Assembly: GCA_000380225.1 (NCBI GenBank)
Contig: KB904821.1
Coordinates: 2,504,664-2,568,663 of the forward strand
Direction of reading: 5' to 3'
DNA: 64,000 nt
From: a filamentous cyanobacterium ESFC-1
Lineage (GTDB): Bacteria; Cyanobacteriota; Cyanobacteriia; Cyanobacteriales; Spirulinaceae
The position numbers and the translations under genes were made by a program. A model generated the notes under the pieces. That model had not been told where the DNA came from, made no database searches, and worked only from the letters and a program-made list of their open reading frames with translations. The stretch's first letter is position 1; each line of letters begins with the position of its first letter. Below, piece after piece: positions 29,001-36,409 of this stretch.

Positions 29001-29195
29001 ATGGCATCAATATCCCCTGTTGTTCACAGCGATCCTGACATTCTGGGAGGCACCCCTGTTTTTGTGAGAACTCGTGTGCCAATGAGAACCTTACTTGATT
29101 ATCTTGAGGCTGGTGATTCATTAGCAGTGTTTCTAGACCATTTCCCCAGTGTCAGTCGAGAACAGGCGATCGCAGCCCTTGAATTAGCAAAATAA
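29001..29195 (+). CDS. DUF433 antitoxin, apparently orphan
   Basis: This 64-residue protein has the DUF433 pattern HSDPDILGGTPVFVRTRVPMRTLLDYLEAG with a winged-helix-like fold. DUF433 proteins normally precede a DUF5615 PIN-like toxin. Here only 29 bases follow before a Uma2 gene, so the toxin is missing. The ATG at 29001 is preferred to a TTG five codons upstream. Confidence 0.88.
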   Translation: MASISPVVHSDPDILGGTPVFVRTRVPMRTLLDYLEAGDSLAVFLDHFPSVSREQAIAALELAK

Positions 29196-29224
29196 ATGAC
29201 GAAGATGTGCGGTAGGTAAAAATT

Positions 29225-29836
29225 ATGACTCAAGCGATTAGAAAACCTATCTCCTTTGATGAATTTGTGGCTTGGTATCCAGAAAATGGAGTTTATAAGT
29301 ATGAACTACACAACGGTAAGATTGTCGAAATGCCTTTAGGCACAGGAACTCACTCTAATATTACGGGATTTATTAGTTTAAAACTAGGAGTTCAAATTGA
29401 TGGTTACGAGTTACCTTATTCAATTCCTGGGGATTGTTTATTAAAACCGTTGGATCATAATTCGGGTTATCAACCGGATGTTATTGTGTTAGATAAAGAG
29501 GAATTAAACAAAGAACCCCGTTGGCAAAAGGAATCTGTTATTACCCTGGGGAGTTCGGTGCAGTTGGTAGTAGAAGTTGTTAGCACAAACTGGCAAAATG
29601 ATTATCTGAAGAAGGCGGGTGATTATGAGTTAATGGGAATACCTGAATATTGGATTGTAGATTATTTAGGTTTGGGGGGACGGCGTTTTATTGGTACTCC
29701 TAAATCTCCGACGCTTTCAGTTTACCAAATGGTTGATGGGGAGTATGAAGTAAGGCAATTTCAAGGAGATGATCGAGTTGAGTCTTGGGCTTTTCCCGAT
29801 TTACAATTAACGGTTAAACAAATTTTTGAGAATTAA
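29225..29836 (+). CDS. Uma2-family (DUF820) endonuclease-like protein
   Basis: This 203-residue member of the restriction-endonuclease-like Uma2 family is very common in cyanobacteria. It shows SFDEFVAWYPENGVYKYELHNG, the acidic motif QPDVIVLD, and EVVSTNWQNDYLKKAGDYELMGIPEYWIVD. These carry the predicted PD-(D/E)XK residues. The family often occurs in many copies and its role is unknown. It is 29 bases after the DUF433 gene. Confidence 0.92.
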   Translation: MTQAIRKPISFDEFVAWYPENGVYKYELHNGKIVEMPLGTGTHSNITGFISLKLGVQIDGYELPYSIPGDCLLKPLDHNSGYQPDVIVLDKEELNKEPRWQKESVITLGSSVQLVVEVVSTNWQNDYLKKAGDYELMGIPEYWIVDYLGLGGRRFIGTPKSPTLSVYQMVDGEYEVRQFQGDDRVESWAFPDLQLTVKQIFEN

Positions 29837-29929
29837 TGAATAAGGCTCTTTTAGCAAATTTGCTATTAGTTGAAACGGAAACCCGGTACAGAGATAATTC
29901 GGGTAAGGCTTGACTCTTTCTAGGTTATT

Positions 29930-30457
29930 ATGATTGGCTTTTTGGTTTTACTCCTCGCGATCGCGCCCTGGATTATTTCGGCTACTTTGACTTATTATTA
30001 CAGTCAGTCTTTTTTAGGGTTACTCTGGGTCGTGATTGGCGCGATCGCGGGCGCTCTTTTTGTCCCAGTAGCCGGAGTGTATTGGCTGCAAACCCTACAT
30101 CCTCGCTCTATGGAATCTCAAGCGGTGGGAATGATTTTTGTGCCTGTGATTTTGCCGTTTTTTGCTTATTCGGGATCGGTAGCCGGGGTGAGTGCGGTTG
30201 TGGGGTTTTATCTAACAGGTTTTTCCGGTTTGTCTGCGGTTGCAATCTCTGTTTTAAGCGTTATTTTAGTAGGATTATTACCGATCGCGATCGCAAAAAT
30301 CCCGTCAACCTCAGAGCCTTCTACACTGTCTCGCTCATCGAATCAATGGCTTTGGTTACCAATAGGCGCGATCGCGAATGGTATTATCGGTGCAGCATTA
30401 GCCATTTATTTGACTAAAGCGGTAGTGTGGGTCATCCTTCAGGTTGCGAGTTTTTGA
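29930..30457 (+). CDS. Multi-pass membrane protein of unknown function
   Basis: The protein has 175 residues and about five hydrophobic helices spread over almost the whole length. The only polar stretch is KIPSTSEPSTLSRSSNQ near 125-140. I do not recognise the family. It converges on the methyltransferase gene, with a shared terminator-like hairpin between. Confidence 0.65.
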   Translation: MIGFLVLLLAIAPWIISATLTYYYSQSFLGLLWVVIGAIAGALFVPVAGVYWLQTLHPRSMESQAVGMIFVPVILPFFAYSGSVAGVSAVVGFYLTGFSGLSAVAISVLSVILVGLLPIAIAKIPSTSEPSTLSRSSNQWLWLPIGAIANGIIGAALAIYLTKAVVWVILQVASF

Positions 30458-30503
30458 GCCAAGCGGGGCAATCTGACTGCAATAATTATGTTAGGTAAGA
30501 GAA

Positions 30504-30532
30504 TACCCCGGTTTCTTGAAAAAACCAGGGTT
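30504..30532. terminator. Hairpin between convergent genes
   Basis: TACCCCGGTTT and AAACCAGGGTTA form an imperfect stem, another member of the AACCCCGGTTTC family. Confidence 0.5.
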
Positions 30533-30538
30533 ATGAGG

Positions 30539-31534
30539 TTAAGAAACCGAACTAACTTCAACCTGCTCAGAAGGAGAAGCCGCAACATTAGCGCGAGAAG
30601 CTTTAAACATCCCAAAGCGACACAACCCCGTCCCAAACGCCAAGCGCATTAACAAAATCGTCGGGACTTCTCGCACCGACTTGAGAAAACCCGGTAAGCC
30701 ATACTGCAACCACCCTTGGGGGCGAATAATCCCTTGCCAAATCGTATCGAACCAAGACGGCAAAGTTTCGGTCGTCCAGTCGGCGGTACTCACTTCTCCT
30801 GCGGTTAGCCCAGTGGCTTCGAGAAGCTCCGCGAAGCCCTCAATACTGGCAAAAGCGGGGTGGGCCCACTGGTCGAGTAATTGCTGCATCACGGGGCGTT
30901 CCCAGGCGTTGAGGGGAACTTCCCGGTCGTCTCGTTGATTCCAGTCAGCCATAACCAGGATGCCGCCGGGTTTGAGGACGCGCAGCAATTCCCGCGCAAA
31001 AACGTCTTTTTCGGGCATGTGGGGGCCCGCTTCAATGGACCAAACCACATCAAAACTGCCTTCGGGGAAGGATAACGCCATGGCATCATCCACGGCAAAT
31101 TGGGCGCTGAGGTCTTCGGGGGTGAGTTCGGTAGCTCGTTTCACTTGTTGGGGGCTAATGGTAACGCCTGTGACGTTAAAGCCGTAATCCTGGGCGAGAA
31201 TGCGACTGCTGCCCCCAATGCCACAGCCCACATCTAAAACGGTTGTGCCGGGGGGAAGTTGGTCGAGGCCGCCCCAGCGCACCATTTCATGTACAAAGTC
31301 ACTTTTGGCTTGCAGAAAGTCTTTCGGTTGTGGGGGGGAACCGTAATGGCCGAGGTGGATGTGTTCTCCCCAGTAGTATTCGAGGATGCCGTCTTCAGTC
31401 CATTGGTCGTAGGAATTGGCGACGGTGTTGGCGGATTGGTAGCGGCGGGCGCTGCTGAGGTAGAGGGCGATCGCGATGCCTAAAAAAACGACGAATGCAC
31501 CAATTAAGCTATAGGATAGGGGAATTTGATTCAT
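30539..31534 (-). CDS. MPBQ/MSBQ methyltransferase-like (tocopherol/plastoquinone pathway)
   Basis: This 331-residue SAM methyltransferase has an N-terminal membrane helix (about 8-28). Its Rossmann motif is VLDVGCGIGGSSRILAQ. The segments YDQWTEDGILEYYWGEHIHLGHYG and RPQGWLQYGLPGFLKSVREVPTILLMRLAFG closely resemble Synechocystis Sll0418 as I remember it. That enzyme methylates 2-methyl-6-phytyl- and solanesyl-benzoquinone in tocopherol and plastoquinone synthesis. Gamma-tocopherol methyltransferase is the closest alternative. The membrane anchor fits a lipid substrate. Confidence 0.88.
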   Translation of the reverse strand: MNQIPLSYSLIGAFVVFLGIAIALYLSSARRYQSANTVANSYDQWTEDGILEYYWGEHIHLGHYGSPPQPKDFLQAKSDFVHEMVRWGGLDQLPPGTTVLDVGCGIGGSSRILAQDYGFNVTGVTISPQQVKRATELTPEDLSAQFAVDDAMALSFPEGSFDVVWSIEAGPHMPEKDVFARELLRVLKPGGILVMADWNQRDDREVPLNAWERPVMQQLLDQWAHPAFASIEGFAELLEATGLTAGEVSTADWTTETLPSWFDTIWQGIIRPQGWLQYGLPGFLKSVREVPTILLMRLAFGTGLCRFGMFKASRANVAASPSEQVEVSSVS

Positions 31535-31619
31535 TATGTTAACTTCTGTAACAATTGCTTCTCATTTTATAACTTGCGGTTAATGTTACAAGTTGTAGCA
31601 CGATATAAATTCAGAAAAT

Positions 31620-33083
31620 TCACAAGCCATAGCGGTCTTGCAGGGATAGTAATTTTTGTCGGGCTTCGGGGGCATTTTCGGCCAGGGCAGCAAATTCAAG
31701 AAAGCGCTTGAGTTCTTTGCGGAGTAGGCTGCGTTCGACTTCCCAGGTGTCTCGGTCGAGGTTGGGGGGCAGGACAATGGTATCGAATAGGGTGGCTTGT
31801 TCTTTGCCGGGATAGGGACGCAAAACGCGACCGCGACGTTGGATAAATTGCCGGGGGTTTCCGGTACTGGCGAGAATAACGGCGTGACGAATGGCGGGAA
31901 TGTCTACCCCTTCATCCAGACAGCGAATGGCGACGAGGCCTTGGAGTTCGCCCCGTTCAAATTGTTCTCGCAGGGTTTCTCGTTGGGGCAGGGGGGTTTC
32001 GGCGGTGTAGGTGTTGACTCTGTAGCCCAATTTTGCCCCTAGAAGCTTGGCTACGGCGTTGACTTGGCGTTGTGACCCTTCGGGAGTTTCGACGGTGCCA
32101 TCGCCGCAATAAAAGAGGGTGTGGGTGGTGTGACGGCGGGACTGCATGAGGTCGGACAGGGCGTTGAGTTTGTTGGCTGCGGCCCCGACGAGGCGCGATC
32201 GCTGCATGAGCAATGGGGTTAACATCGAGTCAGACCCCAGATTTTCGTTTTTCTGCAACGCCCAACCGATGCGTTTGGTGAGTTTGGCATAAGCGTGGCT
32301 TTCGGCGGGGGTGAGTTCGACGAAAATGGGGTAGTACAAGTAACGCACGAGGGCTGAGGCGGCGATCGCGTCGGCTAGGGTAAACTCAGGTTTGAGGATA
32401 CCCCCAAAGTAGCTCAATAATAAATCGGTGCCATCGTCGTCAAAGTAACGCTCAGGAGTCGCAGAAAGGGCGAGTCGTAAGCCGAGGTTACGGGGTAAGG
32501 CGGCTTCGAGTTGCGGTGACCCTAAGTTGTGGGCTTCGTCCCCGACGATGAGGGTTTTGGCGGGGAGAAATTTCAGTTGCGATCGCAAACTTAGAGATAA
32601 TAAAGTCGAGTTGGTGGTGAGAATGGTTACAAAGCCTTGATTCCCCGCTTGGAGATTATACAGTTGCGTTGAAAGGTAATTTTGCCAATTGTGGACGCTT
32701 TCAAAGGCTAAAATGGGTTGCAAGTTAAAATGCTCGCATTCTCGCGCCCATTGAGTTACTAAATGGCGATAGGGACATACGACGAGCAGGGCTTGTAGTC
32801 CGATTTTTTGATACAATTCCACCGTCAGGGCGAGGGCAATAATGGTTTTACCGCTTCCGGTGGCCATTTTCAACGTGCCGCGACCTTGATGACGCAACCA
32901 GCGACCAATGGCTTGTTTTTGGTAATCTCGCAGTTGCAGCGTTGGGGGCAGGGTGGGAACTTGAGGCCGGGAGGCGTGATAAGATGAGCGCTGCTCCCGC
33001 AAAGACCGAGAAGGTTTGAGATATTCTGCCGCTAATTGTTCCCAATTAATATCATAGAAATAATCGGCCTCAGACACACCCAT
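31620..33083 (-). CDS. SF2 DEAD/DEAH-box helicase (XPB/restriction-helicase-like)
   Basis: This 487-residue protein has the SF2 motifs in order: Q-like LRDYQKQAI, Walker A MATGSGKT, DEAH box VGDEAHNLGS, motif III LSATPER, motif V CLDEGVDIP and motif VI QRRGRVLRP. There is no nuclease domain. The general form matches helicases of restriction or DNA-repair systems. Its start codon lies only 8 bases from that of the divergent xylanase, so its promoter must lie inside the xylanase gene; an internal GTG two codons on is an alternative start. The substrate is not predictable. Confidence 0.85.
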   Translation of the reverse strand: MGVSEADYFYDINWEQLAAEYLKPSRSLREQRSSYHASRPQVPTLPPTLQLRDYQKQAIGRWLRHQGRGTLKMATGSGKTIIALALTVELYQKIGLQALLVVCPYRHLVTQWARECEHFNLQPILAFESVHNWQNYLSTQLYNLQAGNQGFVTILTTNSTLLSLSLRSQLKFLPAKTLIVGDEAHNLGSPQLEAALPRNLGLRLALSATPERYFDDDGTDLLLSYFGGILKPEFTLADAIAASALVRYLYYPIFVELTPAESHAYAKLTKRIGWALQKNENLGSDSMLTPLLMQRSRLVGAAANKLNALSDLMQSRRHTTHTLFYCGDGTVETPEGSQRQVNAVAKLLGAKLGYRVNTYTAETPLPQRETLREQFERGELQGLVAIRCLDEGVDIPAIRHAVILASTGNPRQFIQRRGRVLRPYPGKEQATLFDTIVLPPNLDRDTWEVERSLLRKELKRFLEFAALAENAPEARQKLLSLQDRYGL

Positions 33084-33091
33084 TGCCCCCC

Positions 33092-34192
33092 ATGAAAAGA
33101 CTCATTTCTTTTTTGCTACTGTTGTTCCTCAGTGCTTGTACGATCGCGGTAGTCGAAACCCCATCCGTTAACCTTTCTAATTCTACGCCAACCGCAGTTC
33201 CCGAAAATCAAGTCACCTTGCGTTCCCTCGCAGACCGGAAAGACTTTGGCATTGGCGCGGCAGTGGCGTTGGGCCCGTTACGACGCGATCGCACCTATAG
33301 CCAAGTTCTCGCGGGCGAGTTTAATCAAATTATGCCAGAAAATGCCATGAAATTCCAAGCGTTGCAACCCGAACGCGATCGCTTTAACTTTAAAGGGGCA
33401 GATGATATTGTAGATTTTGCCAACGAGCACAACATGAAAATGTTCGGTCATACCTTGGTTTGGCAAAGGGGTTTGGCCGATTGGCTTAAAGCGGGGGATT
33501 GGACGCGAGAAGAACTGATCGAGATTCTTCGCAACCATATCCAAACCGTAGTCAGTCGTTATCGCGGTCGGATTTATGCTTGGGATGTGGTCAACGAAGC
33601 CCTCGACACGGACAGTTCCCTGAGAGAATTAATTTGGTCGCGGGGAATCGGCCCGGAATACATCGAACTTTCCTATCGCTGGGCCCACGAAGCCGACCCC
33701 AACGCTAAGTTATTTTACAACGAATACGATCCGGGGGGATGGGGCGCACAATCGGGGCAGAAAGTTGATGCTCTTTATCGTCTTGTCGCGGATTTAAAAG
33801 AAAGAAATGTTCCCCTCGATGGGGTGGGTTTACAAATGCACCTCCGCCTTGACGATGCACCCACTTACGAGGGATTAAAGCAAAGTTTAGAGCGTTTAGC
33901 CGAGTTGGATTTACAAATCCAAATTACCGAAACCGATGTCCGCATGGGCTATCAAGGAGAACCCAGTCCCGAACAATTACAACAACAAGCCAGCATTTAT
34001 AAAGACTTAATTCAAGCTTGTTTGGATGTGCCAAAATGTACGGGTTTTTGGTTTTGGGGCTTTACCGATCGCTATACTTGGGTGAGTAGTTTTATGGGAC
34101 AATCGGGCGCACCTTTAATTTTCGATCAATATTATCGCCCCAAACCCGCTTATGATGCGATCGCCCAAGCCATTCAAGCCGCAACTCGCTAA
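33092..34192 (+). CDS. Endo-1,4-beta-xylanase, glycoside hydrolase family 10, lipoprotein
   Basis: This 366-residue enzyme has a signal peptide with lipobox LSAC (Cys near 15). It then carries a GH10 barrel with HTLVWQRGLADWL, the acid/base Glu169 in WDVVNEAL and the nucleophile Glu280 in ITETDVR. It should cleave xylan or related beta-1,4 glycans outside the cytoplasm. ATG 33092 is chosen because the signal peptide starts there. A plant-polymer enzyme is unusual for a phototroph; it may act on sheath or other algal polysaccharides. Confidence 0.92.
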   Translation: MKRLISFLLLLFLSACTIAVVETPSVNLSNSTPTAVPENQVTLRSLADRKDFGIGAAVALGPLRRDRTYSQVLAGEFNQIMPENAMKFQALQPERDRFNFKGADDIVDFANEHNMKMFGHTLVWQRGLADWLKAGDWTREELIEILRNHIQTVVSRYRGRIYAWDVVNEALDTDSSLRELIWSRGIGPEYIELSYRWAHEADPNAKLFYNEYDPGGWGAQSGQKVDALYRLVADLKERNVPLDGVGLQMHLRLDDAPTYEGLKQSLERLAELDLQIQITETDVRMGYQGEPSPEQLQQQASIYKDLIQACLDVPKCTGFWFWGFTDRYTWVSSFMGQSGAPLIFDQYYRPKPAYDAIAQAIQAATR

Positions 34193-34461
34193 AGGATATA
34201 AGCCGGGCTGAAAAAGTCAAAACAAGAACCAATAACCAGGAAACTATCGGAAAAACGCGATTGTGATTGTGCTAATAACTCTCGCGTGAAACGTTAATCT
34301 CGCTTTTTGAGAAACCGAATGCCCATCTAGTCTAGCTTTTAGCCTTTTTATAAAGTCTACCCTCCAGCCAGAAGTTTGGAGACCCTTTTTTGGGGTAGAA
34401 TTTAACTCCCCCTTGGGTGGGGAAAAGAGCGCCCCTACACGCCGATTGCCGACTGCCCCTT

Positions 34462-34485
34462 AAAAACTGATTACTGATAACTGAA
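34462..34485. repeat. CTGATAA-type heptamers abutting the rlmN start
   Basis: CTGATTA and CTGATAA units run directly into the start codon of rlmN. The same family forms longer tracts at 39600-39718. Confidence 0.55.
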
Positions 34486-35535
34486 ATGACTTCTCCCCAA
34501 ACTCAACAAAAACCCTTATTAGAACTTTCTTTTGCTGACTTGCAACAATGGGTAAGCGAGCAAAATCAGCCCCCCTATCGGGCTAAACAACTGCATCAGT
34601 GGTTGTATCAAAAAGGAGCGCGATCGCTCAATGATATTACTGTATTTCCCAAAAAATGGCGAGAAAATAGCCTAGATACTCCCATTGGACGCTCTACCAT
34701 TCACCATCGCAGTATTGCCCCGGATGCGACGCGGAAGTATCTGTTAAAACTTGCCGATGATTCCCTGATTGAAACTGTGGGGATTCCCAGTAAAAAGCGC
34801 CTGACGGTGTGTGTTTCCTCTCAGGTGGGTTGTCCGATGGCTTGCGATTTTTGTGCGACGGGGAAAGGGGGTTATACCCGCAACCTCAAGGCTTATGAAA
34901 TTGTCGATCAGGTTTTGACCGTCCAAGAGGACTTTCAGCGTCGCGTTAGTAATGTGGTGTTTATGGGGATGGGGGAACCGTTACTGAACCTTGAAGAAGT
35001 GGTAAAGGCGGTAAAATCATTAAATCAGGATGTGGGAATCGGTGCGCGATCGCTCACCATTTCTACTGTAGGTTTACCGGGAAAAATCCGCCAACTCGCA
35101 GATTATAAACTACAAGTGACGTTTGCCGTCAGCCTTCATGCCTCTAACCAGAAATTGCGCGAACAACTGATTCCCAGCGCAAAACACTACACATTATCCC
35201 AATTACTCGACGATTGCCGGGAATATATCGAAATTACGGGACGGCGCGTTAGTTTTGAGTATATCTTGTTAGCGGGAACGAACGACCTCCCCGAACACGC
35301 GATCGAGTTAGCCCAACAGTTACGAGGCTTTCAATCCCACGTTAATCTGATTCCCTATAATCCCATTGACGAGGCCGATTATCAACGCCCTAGCGATCGC
35401 CGCATCGAGACATTTCAAAGCCTCCTGCAAGAACATCATATTGCCGTCAGCGTCCGTTATTCTCGCGGCTTGGAGGCCAATGCGGCTTGTGGGCAGTTGC
35501 GGACGAATGTGGAGAAATTAACAATGAATAATTAA
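34486..35535 (+). CDS. rlmN: Dual-specificity RNA methyltransferase RlmN
   Basis: This radical-SAM enzyme methylates C2 of adenine 2503 in 23S rRNA and adenine 37 in some tRNAs. The 349-residue protein carries the cluster motif Cys116, Cys120, Cys123 (GCPMACDFC). The catalytic pair Cys109 and Cys335 (ANAACGQLR) aligns in spacing with E. coli Cys118 and Cys355. GMGEPLLN and [11 protein letters not shown] are conserved. The last residues LTMNN and the stop are encoded by the first heptamers of the array that follows, so the native C-terminus has been replaced or extended by repeat DNA. Confidence 0.96.
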   Translation: MTSPQTQQKPLLELSFADLQQWVSEQNQPPYRAKQLHQWLYQKGARSLNDITVFPKKWRENSLDTPIGRSTIHHRSIAPDATRKYLLKLADDSLIETVGIPSKKRLTVCVSSQVGCPMACDFCATGKGGYTRNLKAYEIVDQVLTVQEDFQRRVSNVVFMGMGEPLLNLEEVVKAVKSLNQDVGIGARSLTISTVGLPGKIRQLADYKLQVTFAVSLHASNQKLREQLIPSAKHYTLSQLLDDCREYIEITGRRVSFEYILLAGTNDLPEHAIELAQQLRGFQSHVNLIPYNPIDEADYQRPSDRRIETFQSLLQEHHIAVSVRYSRGLEANAACGQLRTNVEKLTMNN

Positions 35536-36046
35536 CAATGTACAATTAACAATGTACAATTAACAATGAATAATTAATAATGTACAATTAACAATGAATA
35601 ATTAATAATGTACAATTAACAATGAATAATTAATAATGTACAATTAACAATGAATAATTAACAATGTACAATTAACAATGAATAATTAACAATGTACAAT
35701 TAACAATGAATAATTAACTATGTACAATTAACAATGTACAATTAACAATGAATAATTAATAATGTACAATTAACAATGAATAATTAATAATGTACAATTA
35801 ACAATGAATAATGGACAATTATTGATTGTACATTGTGAAAGCCAACAACCAACAACCAATAACCAATAACCAATAACCAATAACCAATAAGGGCGCTCAT
35901 CCCTTACTACTAACCAACAACAAAAGACAAAGAACAAAGGACAAAGAACAAAGGACAAAGGACAAAAGACAAAAGACAAAAGACAAAGGACAAAAGACAA
36001 AGGACAAAAGACAAAGGACAAAAGACAAAGAACAAAAGACAAAAAC
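35523..36046. repeat. Composite heptamer array of three families
   Basis: From 35523 to about 35835, units ATTAACA, ATGTACA, ATGAATA and ATTAATA alternate with period 7. At 35840-35890 the units are CAACAAC and CAATAAC. At 35915-36046 they are ACAAAGG, ACAAAAG and ACAAAGA. All keep the 7-bp step. The array supplies the rlmN stop codon and ends at the ATG of the next gene (36047). Open frames inside it are repeat translations. Confidence 0.9.
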
Positions 36047-36367
36047 ATGAGATTTTTAATCGCCTTATGGTTAATTTTCCTACTCACCTTTGTACTTTTG
36101 GGTTATTCGGTGTGGTATAGCATCTTGGTGGGGGCGATCGCGGGATTGACGATCGGCTGGATTATGAGTTGGTGGGTCAAAAAAGACAAACCCGACTATT
36201 CGGCCATTAAGTCTTCAGAAACCCCGATTCGGCAAGTTCCCTCGGTGCGACCGCGCAAACGTAAAGGCATTATCGAAGCCCAGCAACACCTCAAAGAAGT
36301 CCGCTACAAGCGCAAAAAACACAAAGCCTGGATCAAAAGCTTATCTAATATTTTGCCCAAGCGGTGA
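36047..36367 (+). CDS. Small membrane protein with basic C-terminus
   Basis: The protein has 106 residues. Two transmembrane helices (about 3-22 and 25-43) are followed by a strongly basic tail (RPRKRKG, RYKRKKHKAW). I do not recognise the family. The start codon directly abuts the heptamer array. The PlsY/PEP-synthase-like gene follows after 42 bases and may be cotranscribed. Confidence 0.7.
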   Translation: MRFLIALWLIFLLTFVLLGYSVWYSILVGAIAGLTIGWIMSWWVKKDKPDYSAIKSSETPIRQVPSVRPRKRKGIIEAQQHLKEVRYKRKKHKAWIKSLSNILPKR

Positions 36368-36409
36368 AACTCCAACGACCCCCAGCAAAATTAGTGGGAT
36401 ACCGTTAAA

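Noticed and set aside
35523-35840. Possible CRISPR array
   Set aside because: The unit is 7 bases with no spacers and no cas genes are near.
35770-36087. A 105-residue minus-strand frame rich in CLLSFVFCPLSFV
   Set aside because: It is the translation of ACAAAGG heptamers and has no independent support.
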